DNA of 64,000 nucleotides, from assembly GCA_001972305.1 (NCBI GenBank), contig BDDD01002037.1, positions 62,001 through 126,000 on the forward strand. Direction: 5' to 3'. The notes beneath the pieces are model-generated. The model was not told the origin of the DNA, did no database searches, and worked only from the letters and a program-made list of their open reading frames with translations. The translations under genes and the position numbers were made by a program. Positions 21,071 to 33,122 of this stretch are shown piece after piece (within the stretch, counting starts at the first letter, position 1; every line of letters starts with the position of its first letter). The stretch comes from Cephalotus follicularis (taxonomy: Eukaryota > Streptophyta > Magnoliopsida > Oxalidales > Cephalotaceae).

Positions 21071-22597
21071 CCTAATTTTATTTATCAGGGTTCAAGGCCT
21101 ATGAAAGATGTTAAGATAATATCTGTTATGAAAGCTCAGAAGTTAGTAGCTAAGCGCGCTGAGGGGTTCCTAGCTGTCGTAAAGGATGTCTCAAAGGTTG
21201 AGCCTCGTCCTGAAGATTATCCTGTGGTTAGAGAGTTTTCTGACGTATTTCCGGAGGAGTTACCGGGTTTGCCACCGCAACGAGAAGTAGAGTTTACTAT
21301 TGAGCTCATTCCTGGGGTGGCACCTATATCCAAAGCACCTTATAGGATGGCACCACTTGAGTTGCAGGAGCTGAAGGAGCAGTTGCAAGAGTTGTTAGAT
21401 CGGGGTTTTATCCGACAGAGTGTTTCGCCATGGGGAGCTCCGATTTTGTTTGTGAAGAAGAAGGACGGATCTATGAGGCTGTGTATTGACTACAGGGAAC
21501 TGAATCGGATCACTGTTCGTAATAAATACCCTTTGCCTAGGATTTATGACTTATTTGATCAACTCCAAGGTGCACGGTATTTTTCTAAGATCGATTTGAG
21601 GTCTGGATATCATCAGTTACGGATAAAAGATGAGGATGTGCCTAAGACCGCTTTCCGCACACGGTATGGGCATTATGAATTTCTGGTGATGTCGTTTGGG
21701 CTAACGAATGCACCGGCAGTTTTCATGGACCTAATGAATCGGGTGTTTCATGAGTTTTTGGATTGGTTTGTGATTGTGTTCATCGATGATATCCTTGTGT
21801 ATTTGAAATCAAAGGAGGAACATAAAGAGCAACTTCGTATAGTGCTTGGTATTTTGAGGAAGAATCAGCTATACGCAAAGTTTTCAAAATGTGAGTCCTG
21901 GTTGGAACAGGTGGCGTTTTTAGGCCATGTGGTTACAACATAAGGAATTACTGTGGATCCTGCTAAGGTTGAAGCTATTACTAAATGGCCGAGACCTACT
22001 ACAGTATCGGAGGTTAGGAGCTTTTTGGGTTTAGCTGGTTACTATAGGCGGTTCATGGAAGGCTTCTCCTCCATAGCCTTGCCACTGACTCAGCTTATGA
22101 GGAAGGGGGCAAAGTTTGTATGGAATGATGAACGGGAAGCAAGCTTTGAGAAATTGAAGAATGGTCTGGTGTCTGCACCGATTCTTTGTTTACCATCAGG
22201 GTCGAGAGGATACCAGATTTATAGTGATGCTTCTAAAAAGGGTTTGGGTTGTGTTCTGATGCAGCATGGTCATGTAATACCATATGCTTCGAGACAGTTG
22301 AAGCTATACGAGTTGAATTACCCTACACATGATCTCGAGTTGGCGGCAGTTGTGTTTGCATTGAAGATCTGGAGACACTACTTGTACGGAGAAACTTGTG
22401 ACGTATTTACCGATCATAAGAGTCTCAAGTACATCTTCACGCAAAAAGAGTTGAATATGCGTCAGAGGCGGTGGTTAGAGCTTTTGAAGGATTATGATCT
22501 GAATATTCAGTACCACCCTGGTAAAGCAAATGTGGTAGCTTATGCTCTTAGTAGGAAGAATTCTGGGAGTGTGGCAGCTTTGGTTACTCAGTCATAA
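21071..22597 (+). pseudogene. pol: Gypsy B reverse transcriptase and RNase H
   Basis: Reads [47 protein letters not shown], then the catalytic FIDDILVY box, all with normal spacing, so the RT core looks intact. A TAA near 21941 splits the protein between HVVTT and [12 protein letters not shown]. RNase H follows with [27 protein letters not shown] and [11 protein letters not shown], but the normally invariant Asp in NVVADALSRK is Tyr here ([10 protein letters not shown]), which should damage RNase H. A stop at 22595-22597 separates it from the integrase linker. Confidence 0.9.
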
Positions 22598-24125
22598 TTG
22601 ATCGCAAATATGGAGCGGTTAGATTTGAGCCTGTTTGTTCGGGGTTTGGATGGGTATATGGCTGGCATGAGTATGGAGCCTACCCTTATAACTCCTATTA
22701 ACGCAGCTCAGAGAGATGACGGTGAGCTTTGGGCCTTGGTTCAGAATGTTGAAAGGGGTACACAGTCAAAGTTTCATGCGGATGAGCATGGAGTGTTCTG
22801 GTTGGGTAGTCGGTTGTGTGTTCCGATAGATACTCCTATCAGAGATGCTGTTTTCTCGGAAGCACATAGTTCTCCGTTCTCTATACATCTAGGTTCTACA
22901 AAAATGTACAGAGACTTAAAAGAAAATTTCTAGTGGAACGGAATGAAGAGGGATGTAGCAGAGTTTGTCGGGAAGTGTTTGGTCTGTCAGCAGGTCAAGA
23001 TCGAACACCAGCGTGCTAGTGGGTTGTTACAGTCCTTGGAAGTTCCGGTATGGAAATGGGAGAGTATTGCGATGGATTTTGTTACAGGTTTGCCGAGAAC
23101 TTATAGGAGGAATAATGCTATTTGGGTTGTAGTGGATCGATTGACCAAATCGTCTCACTTCTTGGCAATCCGAGAAGACTTCTCTGTAGACCGCTTGGCG
23201 GAGGTTTTCCAGCGAGAGATTGTGAGACTTCATGGGACTCGTGTATCCATTGTTTCGGATAGAGATCCCTGTTTCACTTCACGGTTTTGGAAGGGATTTC
23301 AGAAGGCTTGGGGTACGAGGCTAAATTTTAGTACAGCTTTCCATCCACAGACAGATGGGCAGACAGAGAGGACTATTCAAACCTTAGAAGATATGTTGAG
23401 GTCTTGTGCTTTGGACTGGACTGGGAGCTGGGATGAGTATCTGAGCCTTGTGGAGTTCGCTTACAATAACAGTTGGCATGCTAGTATTCGTATGGCTCCG
23501 TTTGAAGCTCTTTATGGGAGAAAATGTCGAGCTCCAACGTGCTGGGATGAAGTCGGGGAAAGAGCTATCGAGGGACCAGAGCTAGTACGAATCACTACTG
23601 AAAAAGTGGCAATGGCGAGGGAAAGACCGAAGGCAGCTGTCACACCCCGTTTCACAACAACATATAAAGTGGTGGCAATTAACATATAAATCCGGCTTAT
23701 GCAAAATACCATAAAATTAAAACTTTCCATATCCATTAACAACCTGCGGAAGCATATAAAATAAGCCGAATCACAACATAGCATGCATCCCATACTACAT
23801 GCTACAACAGTAAATATCATCATAACAGTTAACTGCCCTCAAACGGAGCGTGAACAATAATCATCAGTACATCGATTCATTTATTACAACCATTCATTTA
23901 TTACAATATTCCATAAACATTTCTCAAAGTAGACATCATAAAACTCCATATTGCTCCTCGGAGCCCAACAGTAACCAACGGCTGCATCAACCTGAAACAC
24001 ACTGAAGTTGTAGGGGGTTAGCCTTTGTCCTCACTCGGCAAAACCATATAAGCGATCCAGGGTCAAGGATAAAACATGTCATGATATGAATGCACAATGA
24101 TGCAGTACATACTATATCTCGATGC

Positions 24126-24147
24126 ATATATATATATATATATATAT
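24126..24147. repeat. (TA)n microsatellite
   Basis: About eleven TA units inside the solo LTR. It creates spurious Tyr/Ile frames on both strands. Confidence 0.9.
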
Positions 24148-24339
24148 GCCACGACCACACGGTCACAGGCCACAATGTCACAATACATCACCACACTACA
24201 CGGTTCACAATATCACAACGGCACAGCGGCCAACAATATCTCAGGTCTCCAAGGACCCATCACTACACAATAACGATAGCCACGTCCGAAAGGACAACAA
24301 TCAGGCATGTCAAGGCAGACAATCAATCACTCAATAGCA

Positions 24340-24625
24340 AACAATTGTTCCCGTCACAGGCACGACGGCGTGGACAACACTCGGAACTCACTACGATACA
24401 AGCACGACGGCGAGTACCAACACTTCCCCGCTAACGGCAACACTCACGATACTAGCACGGTGGCTAAGTACCAACAATTACCCCGCTAGCGGCGACACTC
24501 AAACACAATCAATACAATAACATCCACGTTACTAGCACGGCGGCTAAGTAACAACAATCAATCAATCAGTACAAGATAACGATACTAGCACGGCGGTTAA
24601 GTACCAACACTCAACATAGTCACAA
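24340..24625. repeat. Tandem 'tactagcacggcggctaagtac' repeats in solo LTR
   Basis: Five imperfect units of about 45-60 bases, each containing 'agcacg(a/g)cggc' and 'taccaacaa', some with 'ccccgctagcggc'. The E LTRs carry two shorter relatives ('cttagcacgacggct', 'tactagcatagtggct') near 53450 and 60710. Confidence 0.7.
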
Positions 24626-25026
24626 TCACGGTGCAACACAGCACCCACAAATCCACTCAAGTAGTTTATAAAATAAATACTCGATCAAAACATTGCATTT
24701 CGTTTCCAAAATGTTTAAGGTATAAATACTTCCGACATATATATATTTGTCAAAACATATATATATAACACTTCGTTACCCAAGTAAATTATGATTTATA
24801 AAATACTTGCAACAATGCATTTCTCTTTGAACATTTCAAGTAATTTATAGATATAAATACTTGCAATATATATATTTGTCAAAATATATATAACGATCAT
24901 TTTCCCAAAACCCAAGTATCAAAATACTTGCAACAATACACTTTAGTGAAACCCGGTTATTTGAACTACATTCAAATACCCCAAAAATACATATTTGTAT
25001 GTCAGTTCGCAATCTCCCGAAAGCCA

Positions 25027-25166
25027 TTTTCACAATCCTTTTGGAAACCATTTTCCAAACACTAATGATTTTAATAAACCATTAACCAAACACATTTTCA
25101 CAATCCTTTTGGAAACCATTTTCCAAACACTAATGATTTTAATAAACCATTAACCAAACACATTTT
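25027..25166. repeat. 68-bp direct tandem duplication
   Basis: The segment beginning 'cacaatccttttggaaacca' at 25031 is repeated without visible change from 25099. Near identity suggests a duplication younger than the solo LTR. Confidence 0.85.
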
Positions 25167-25375
25167 CAACTAGGTTTTGGAAGCCACTTTCACAATCTTT
25201 TGAGAATACGTATATATCTCAAAACGTACATTTCACATAAAGTAATAATTTATGTAAATCACATTGCACTTCCAAAAAGGGGTAAAACGTTTCACAATCT
25301 TCGATAACCAACTCGAAATATAGTCTAACACAGTACAATATGCATACATATGCTCACCATGCAAAACGGTTCCAA

Positions 25376-26475
25376 CAGTCGGTCGTTTCTCGCTGACAAT
25401 CGGCTGTTTTCCTTCAACAGTCGGCTGTCCCACACTTGGCAGTCGGCTGCCTTCAACCACCAGTCGGCTGCCCTCCTTGGCAGTCGGCTGTCACCCACTT
25501 AGAAGTCGGCTGCCCTCTCCAGGCAGTCGGTTGGCCCAACACAATACACATTCCTTGCTGCCACCTGTCCCAGCATGCCCGGGAGAGTGTGACACGTGGA
25601 CAGTCGGCTGTTACCCAAAACAGTCGGCTGGACCACCACACAGTCGGCTACACAAACAACAGGAAGAACCTGCAATTCCAGGCACAACAGTCGACTGGCT
25701 CTAGTGCCCAGTCGGCTGTTCTCCCTGGACAGTCGGTTGTTACCCAAAACAATCGACTGCTAGCCTTGGACAGTCGGCTGTTCTCCCTGGACAGTCGACT
25801 GCCCCCACGGGCAGTGTCCAAAAACAGCAGCGAAACACACACTTCAATCCACATTTAAACCATTCCAAGCCACAAACATTATCACCACAACACATATCCA
25901 TGCTTCTATCACAATATCACATATGCATCTCACTCATAACATCATTATAAATGACTTTGAATCACAAACATAGCTTTCCCCTACCTTAGAACTCCAAGTT
26001 AGGAGTTGCAATCCACCTCTTTAAGTCCTAGATCCGAGGTCCTTGCACCTCCAAATGCGTCTCGTAGCCTCCACTGGTCCGATTCCTCTGCTGGTCCGGC
26101 CTCCAAACCCACGGTTCAACACAACTCCTTATGTCCACAACACAAACACACACACTTTCACTCTCAAACTCACCTTCAAACACACTTGAAATCCAAAGAG
26201 AAAGATGAAGATTGAGGAGAGGAAATTGTGTTTTTATCAAGGAGACCCGGCCCCCTTGTCTCTGCCAAAAGCCACAAATGCCAAAACACCCCATTTTTCT
26301 CATTTAAAGGCTGACAGCACGTGGCTGTCTGGCGCATGGCAGTCGGCTGCCATGCCTTGGCAGTCGACTGTTTCTGCCGACACTCAAAACAATCGGCTGC
26401 TTCCTCATAACAGCCGGCTGCCGCCTTCACCAGGGGAGTCCAGTAGACTGCCTATGGGTGGCAGTCGGCTGCCCC
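25376..26475. repeat. Large CAGTCGGCTG/CAGTCGACTG array in solo LTR
   Basis: About 20 copies between 25376 and 25815, mostly CAGTCGGCTG with some CAGTCGACTG, then a second cluster of about six at 26338-26475. This is the densest array of the motif in the window, with spacing commonly 20-30 bases. Confidence 0.85.
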
Positions 26476-27100
26476 CTGCACCAAAAGCTCACTAGAACAC
26501 TTTTTCTTGCAACTTTTACTACACCAAAGGGGCAAAACACAATTCTCATTAATTCCACATATAAAAGTACATTAAAAATGCAATATTACACCTTAACGAA
26601 AATCCCGGGCGTTACAGCAGCTCAATCTTGACAGAAAAGTTATGCAGACAGACACCGAAAGGACTTGGAGTTCAAAGTAGGTGAACATGTGTTCTTAAGA
26701 GTTTCACCTTGGAAAGGCGTCCGACGGTTTGTACTGAAGGGAAAGTTGAGTCCTCGGTTTATAGGACTGTTTGAAGTTCTGGAGAGGGTTGGTGTAGTTG
26801 TGTACCGGTTAGCTTTGCCTCCACAGTTATCTCATGTTCATAATGTGTTCCATGTGTCCTTGTTGAGGGGTTATCAGTATCATCCCTTACACGTGGTCCA
26901 CTATCCTCTGGACAGTATTCGGGAGGATCTATCTTGTGATGAGGAGGCGGAGGCTATTCTGGATCGACAGGAGCGGGTTACGCATAGCAAGACCGTTCCG
27001 TTTGTGAAGGTGTTGTGGAGGAACCATCCCGAACGTGAGGCTACTTGGGAGTTGGAGGAGCACATTCGGGAACGATACCCTCGTTTGTTCATTTAAGGTA

Positions 27101-29857
27101 TGTGTATATTAAGATTTCGGTAAGTATTTTCTACGGGTTTTATCTGTTTTGTTTAAGTATTTGTCTGCTTTATTTTGGGTTTATGTTTGGGCTGACTGAT
27201 ACCAGCCTTGGTTTTGGGCATGTTAGTATGAATATTTGATTGGTAAGGTTTAAGTCATTTTATTATTACAAACCAATTTTATAAAATGCATAATTATAAT
27301 TTTGTTTTAAAACAAATTATTTTAAAATTTCTATTTCTTTTTATTTCCATAATCCTTTTAATTCTTTTAATCTCTTTCTTTCTCCCTCCATTGTCTCTCC
27401 CGTCACTCTCTCCTCTCATTATTTCCCTCCCGTAATCTTCTCCCTCTTTCCTTCTTCTCTCCCTGGAAATCTGCATATATTCCTTATCCAAACAGATTTG
27501 GTTTTCCTTTTTGCTATCCTTTTTTTGTTTTGCTTCCCCTTTGCTATTTATGTAAGACAATGCCATTGAATCAGCTATCTTTTCTTGTGTGTTGCTGTTG
27601 CCGAACCTGCTGTGTCATTGGACTGTGATTCCTGTGTTTTCTTACTCTATTCATAAGGTTAGTCTCTTCAAGGTTTAATTCAGTAATTGTTTTATTGTTA
27701 TTTGAACGGTTTTGTCAAAACTTTGAGTGTATGTTTCTCTCCTTTGATTCTGTCAAGCAGCTGTGTTCTTCTTCAGTTAGTGTCCCCATTGCAGGTTAGT
27801 TTATTGCCTTTTTTTGGATGATTATGTTGTTAGTTCATCAAGAAATTGTTTGGCATGTATAGGGTGCTAGAGAAGGTTTTGTCTTGATTTCTTCCTTCTT
27901 GTTTTCCTGTCATATAAATCCCGTGTTTATAACAATCTGTTGACACCTAGGAAGTGTTGTATAATCTGGTTTTGATGCATGTAATCATGATAAGTAGACA
28001 GAATTGGCTTATGCATTGGTATGTTATGGTTTAAGTTCCGGTCACTCTTAAATAATTCGCTGTCAATATGTTCCTGTCACATTCAGTGTTATAACATCGT
28101 TTTACATGCCATACAAAGTTGTTTTTGATGTTGGTAATCTTCTGGTGTTGAAAAATCTGAGTTTTGGCAACTAGATTGCACAAAACTGCACAAAACTACT
28201 GTTTTGTCACCTAGAACAGTCGGCTGCCCATATGAACAGTCGGCTATTTAGTATGAGTAGTCGGCTGTCTTGTGTAACAGTCGACTGTTTTGTATTGAGT
28301 AGTCGACTGGAACCCTATTACAGTCGACTGCCTACAGTCTAGGTTATGTAGTCAACTGGCCCTGTTGTGTAGTCGACTTCCACCCCTTGGACAGTCAACT
28401 GGATCCTAGAAACCGTCGGCTGGTTTGTCCTGTAACTTTCTGTTTTCACCCATTTGCTCTTCTGATGAATCCGGGTCTGATTTAAACATCATTATGATTA
28501 TGTTTTATGCCCAAAATGAATTTTAGACCCTTATTTGAATATTGTTATGTTGTATAGATTATTGTGCTACGTGAGGCAAATAGATTTATCAGATATTCGT
28601 AAGTTAATCTGTGATCGCATAAGGTACGGATTCTATCGTTCTTTGGCTGTCTGATTTTATTGAAATAATTCAGTTTCACTTTTATGATTAATCTACGGAT
28701 ATTTTGCTCTTTGCTACTCTATTCGATTTTAGCGAAATAAAATCAGTTGTGGACATCCGAATTATTTGAAATAAATTCAGTTTTATGAACATGTTTAGAA
28801 ATAAGTCAATTGATATTTTATGGAAATGAATATTTTTCTGACATAACGAATTCAGCTGTGTTATGTTTACGAAATGCTATGCAAATGTCTCTTTATTGTG
28901 AAAATAAAATAGTTGCCTTTGGATTATGAAAGTATACATTATGTGAAACTATATCGTTTGAGAACGATTTATGATTACGTTTGAGAAACCTTTCTATGTG
29001 TTTTAATTGATTTGATGAAATCAAAGTTTTTGAAAAGGTGAAATACTGATCTTTTGTAACCACCTATGGGGTTACCATAGGCATGCTGTGGGCGTGGCAC
29101 AGGGGCATGACACTTACCGTAACAGTGTGATTAGTTTACGGCATCTCTCTGGGATATCCTTGGATAGGATTTGTGATAGAGGCGTATGGATCGATCCTAG
29201 TTATATGTTTTGGGATGTGTGTGGGAATTGTATGTGTAGTGTCGTACACTGCAATTCTATTGGCAACGTGGATGTCGCGAATCCCTTGCTATTATGTGTT
29301 TCTGATATGTTATGTGTTTGGTGCTCAGTTATGGAACCTATGTTTTGGAAAGGTATGCTTATGTTTTAAAAGCTATCAACTTGGTTTATATGTTTTGCCG
29401 TGGGCATTTACAAATTATGTTTAAACTACTTTATTGCTTAATATTTCTGTTTAAAAGTACCTTTGAAATCTTCTTTCTTTAAAATATCGTTTACTGTTTT
29501 ACATTCTATATTCGTACTGGGGTTTGCTCAGCCGCGTTTTTGTTTCTGTGCGGCAGGTTATCAGGAGCAACGGGGCAATGTGTGATGAGAGTGACTCCTT
29601 TGTGTCTGAGGATCATCTAGGAGCTGTTCCTTTGAGTTTATGTAGTCATAGTGGAACATGTTTAATGAACAATATGTTAATTTCAGTTTATGACATTGGT
29701 TATGAATAAGTTTCCATTTATGATCAGTTTCAGTATGTTATTAGTTATGCTTTAAACCATCACGTACTTAATAAAGATGAACTTTTCTAGTATGTTTAGT
29801 TATGTTAAGTTTTGTTATATGCATCTGTAGCGACTCCCACAGCTCGGGGGTGTTACA
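27101..29857 (+). mobile_element. Gypsy B 3' LTR
   Basis: Begins just after the integrase stop. The first 20 bases are altered ('tgtgtatattaagatttcgg' versus TGTAATACCC in the other B ends), then it matches the B' LTR at 5190 onward. It ends GCTCGGGGGTGTTACA at 29857 before the TCGAT duplication. About 2.76 kb. The array of GTCGGC/GTCGAC motifs at 28213-28425 has ten copies, some decayed to GTCAAC. Frames at 29088-29424 have no domain. Confidence 0.85.
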
Positions 29858-29862
29858 TCGAT

Positions 29863-30205
29863 CAAAATCAAAATTCCAATTCATTCTAACACAAACCCCA
29901 ACGAACATATCTAATCGTAAATCTTGTAGTGATAGAAACATGGCTTTTACATTTAACGTATGTTCATCCATATGAATTCGATAGAAAGATGGCATACAAG
30001 GAGTAGCAGCATACCTTCGCTAGTAGCGAGCGACTGAAAACTTTGCTATCTGCATAATGAGCATTACATAGCCATATGGGTTTATCATTTGCTAATGTTC
30101 TTCCTAGAAATCTTGATCAATATAGAAAAACAAATAGTGACTCAGCAAGTCAGGCATTGCAAAGATAAACGGCTGAATATGGAAAAAAAATGGAGAGAAA
30201 TGTCA
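29863..30205. other. CACTA middle segment between B and A elements
   Basis: 343 bases of AT-rich sequence left between the two nested retrotransposons. No gene or motif recognised. Ends with CCCTT (30206-30210), the left duplication of the A element. Confidence 0.6.
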
Positions 30206-30210
30206 CCCTT

Positions 30211-32994
30211 TGTCAGGACCCGTTCCCGCTAACTCTATGGGACACGTGCCCTGCCGGGGATGGCACTCCTCTTCCCAACAACCCTCTTAAACTAAGACTG
30301 CCCGAGGAGAAAGCCTGGGCTGGGCTGGGCGCGTAGCTAACTGGGCAGCCAGGGCAGATGATCCAACTCCACTCCTGCTCATGCCCCCAGCACAACTTAA
30401 AACCAAAGCTCCAAACGCGTCATATCACTTATGCCCAAAGCTTTACTTAACCAAGACTCCAAAACGCACCGCATCACTTAAGCCCCACGTGCTCCTCACA
30501 TGGTCACTTAACTTAACGTGCAAAAGCATGCCCGCGAGAGCACACACGTGGAACTCATGAGCCCACATAACCACCTGTGGTCCAACATGCCCGGGGACGC
30601 TCCTTGTCCTCGGGTCTTGCTCCTTCATAGGCTAAAACATCCTTAGCCCAAGTTCAAAAATGCTGCGCATAACTAATGCCAAGGGAGAAAACGACATAAG
30701 CGCCCGAGGAGAAATCCATGCACGCCTCACGTGCTCACTTAAACTCCCCTGGAGACTACGCATACATACATTGTTCCCCGGCGTACAACCCTGCTCAACT
30801 CAACAACACAACTAACATCAAAACGCACAGCATAACTTAAAACATAAGGCACTTAACATATAACTCGTCACGGGCCTTACTTCTAACATGGAACCCGTGG
30901 ACACTCCCTCCATGGACACCTTCCCTGCTCCCTTGTCAAGGCCCAACATCAACATCACCCTGGGGACACCCTGCCTCCCCGGGGAACGCTCTTTAAACAA
31001 AAACCTTTGCTCCCAAGCATAACATAGCACCCCTACTGGGCTCATCCCCGCTATACTAGCCTGGCGACTCTCTAGCTCCCCTGCCAGGCCTGGGATCAAA
31101 AAACACAAAACATGAAAAGTTCATAAAAACACATGATAAACACATCTGTCAACTCAAAACATCCATAACATATCTCGAAAGTATAAAACCATTACATATA
31201 TTGTTTCATGGCATACATACACTCCCTTCCCTGGCAGGTAAAAGAATAACAAAGCTTACTGTCTATACAAAGGGTAAACTCTCAGCTACTCTATTACAAA
31301 AGAAGGGTAACAGAACCCAAAGAATGTCCCATGCTATGCAAGTGTAAACGCCCGAGATGACATTCCACGGTGCTGAGCTCAAAAAATACCTTGCTTAGCT
31401 ATCTACTGCTGAGCTGGAGGGTCTCCTCCGGCTGGCTAGTCCGTAAAATAGTCTGTGAGGGGATTAGTCCAACTGACTAAGTGAATGAGAACAAAACATC
31501 CTCTGGTACATTCTTTAAAATGAATATGCTGAAAGAAAGCTTACCATGAGCATGAAAAACTATCCCAACTTGGGAAAGGACTGTATACGAAGCCCATCTC
31601 ATGGCATACGATAAGGAAAAGCTCAAAGTAATTGAAAAACATACCCTTTCTCTGCTTAGCTGATTCTAGAATGTTCATAAAAGTTGAAATAAACTTAAGA
31701 GTACAATTGATTAAAAGAAAGATATCTGATAAAGAACTGGGGTCCTTCCCGGCTAAACACCCGAGGAGAACAACTAAGCTAGGAATTGGCTTTTCCTTGC
31801 TATGCTGATCTAGGCCGAAGCCTGCTGGTTACATAATATAGTTGCCAACTTATAGTGGCGCTGAGCTGATCTAGGCCGAAGCTTGCTTGGCAGTAACTGC
31901 CAAGAACCCATGGTTCCCTCTGTGCTAGATATTTCTTTGCTTTGCTTGCTTATCTGGGCTGATGGCATGACTGCCGAGGACAAAGTCCTCCTCTAGAATA
32001 CTTACTGAAAGGCTCTAATCTCTACTCTGGCAACTTAGCTCTACTGTACTCAAACCCTAAACACCATCATAGACAATAGTGTAAAGGAGATCCAGGTAGG
32101 ACCTAAGGACAGTCTCGCCCGACTTCCTATCATAGACAATAGTAGACCGAGGAGGTTAGAGCTATGTACGTAGTGCTCGGCTGCACTCAAACCCTAAACA
32201 CCATCATAGAAAATAGTGTAAAGGAGATCCAGGTATGGAACGCAAGGGCAGACTCACTCAACTTCCCATCATAGACAATAGTAGGCCGAGGAGTGGGTTT
32301 GAGCACATACGCGTTACCTTATCTGGAAAGTGACTAATTCACTTGAAGAACTTGAGCTCTAGTTCTCGAGAAACTCTCTTTCTCTCTCTTCTGTCAGGGG
32401 AAACATACAAAGACGCTAGGGAAACAAATTCCCGTTAGAAAGCTCTCATTGTACTGGAGATTAGAAACTGAAATAGTTATCAAGAACATCATGAAACAAC
32501 TAGAAACATTGAAAGGATGTCTCACTCACAGTACTTGCGACTTCCTTGGACACCAACGTCACTTCTCTTATGCTACACTCTTCCTCTGGCTTTTCTACTT
32601 CTTTCCTCATCCACTTGCTCTTCTTGCTGGGGTCGGACGCTTCGAGCTCCCTCTGGTCCAGGCGCTAAGAACGAAAGGAAGAAGAAAACTAGAACTCTCT
32701 CTCTCTGAAACTCTCTAAACTGCTGAAGCTAGAAGAAAGGATGACTACAACTCAAAAAGTCTCCACACTAATCCCAACTTAAGCCGTCAAACATCTTGGG
32801 ATATGGAAGCTTCCTCAACAAGCTTTGCATTTAAGTCCTCAAACTATTACTAATCATGCTTTACACTTGGGCTTATAACATAAACAACACTTAACTTTCC
32901 TCTCTTACTCAAATAAGTCCAAAGCCCATAAAAAAAATTATACACCATAGAAAAAGTTTTCCTCTTAGGCTCCAAACAGCTACAGGGTGTTACA
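30211..32994 (-). mobile_element. 3' LTR of minus-strand A element
   Basis: 2784 bases. On the plus strand it starts TGTCAGGACCCGTTCCCG and ends CAGGGTGTTACA; in element sense it starts TGTAACACCCTG after the PPT at 32995-33008. Matches the LTR at 1596-4387 in reverse complement. Confidence 0.9.
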
Positions 32995-33008
32995 TCCTCC
33001 CCACCTTA
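32995..33008 (-). other. Polypurine tract of minus-strand A element
   Basis: Minus strand reads AAGGTGGGGAGGA next to the LTR start, the same tract as at 1583-1595. Confidence 0.8.
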
Positions 33009-33122
33009 AGAAATTTTGTCTTCAAAATTCCTCAAGTCAAACCTTAGGAAAAACTGTTCTATCATCTCTGGCTTCTCGGTAACTATGATCAACTAACAGA
33101 TACTATAACTTAACTTATCCTA

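Larger units (their letters stand above)
23638..26616 (-). mobile_element. Solo LTR (E-like gypsy family) in B integrase
   Basis: Starts TGTCACACCCCGTTTC and ends CCCGGGCGTTACA, with a perfect 5-bp duplication GCAGC on both sides (23633-23637 and 26617-26621). The ends match the LTRs of gypsy E (TGTCACACCCCG ... CGGGCGTTACA as read on the plus strand), so its sense is minus, but the body is clearly diverged from E. There is no internal region, PBS or PPT, as expected after LTR-LTR recombination. Short frames inside (for example 25436-25858) follow the motif arrays and are not genes. Confidence 0.9.
22598..27096 (+). pseudogene. pol: Gypsy B integrase, split by a solo LTR
   Basis: The linker (22598-22933) ends with the His part of the HHCC finger (IHLGSTKMYRDL). 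A TAG at 22931-22933 replaces a Trp before GMKRDVAEF. The Cys part is KCLVCQQVK. The core holds Asp in MDFVTGLPRT, Asp in VSDRDPCFTS and Glu in QTERTIQTLEDML, so the DDE triad is present. At 23637 the frame is interrupted by a 2979-bp solo LTR (23638-26616) and resumes at 26617 with QKSYADRHRKDLEFKVGEHVFLRVS, KLSPRFIGLFEVLERVG, HVSLLRGY and the chromodomain-like end VKVLWRNHPEREATWELEEHIRERYP when split at its Pro. One more TGA replaces the Arg of QSRQ just after the junction. Confidence 0.9.
20438..29857 (+). mobile_element. Gypsy B element inside the CACTA
   Basis: Bounded by TGTAATACCCTG at the left and GGGGGTGTTACA at the right, with the 5-bp duplication TCGAT on both sides (20433-20437 and 29858-29862). 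At the left only about 46 bases of the 5' LTR survive before the sequence jumps into the zinc-knuckle part of gag: the rest of the 5' LTR, the PBS and most of gag are deleted. Pol follows in Ty3 order (PR-RT-RH-INT), interrupted in INT by a solo LTR, and then a full 3' LTR. Confidence 0.9.

Noticed and set aside
24090..24434. ORFs on both strands with Tyr/Ile repeats
   Set aside because: They translate a (TA)n microsatellite and LTR tandem repeats; no start context or domain.
25376..25815. Regularly repeated short motif as a CRISPR-like array
   Set aside because: Repeats are ten bases with variable 10-30 base spacers inside an LTR of a plant retrotransposon, with no cas genes.
25436..25858. 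140-residue plus-strand ORF
   Set aside because: It is a reading of the CAGTCGGCTG array (Ser-Arg-Leu, Ala-Val-Gly and similar repeats) and overlaps frames on both strands.
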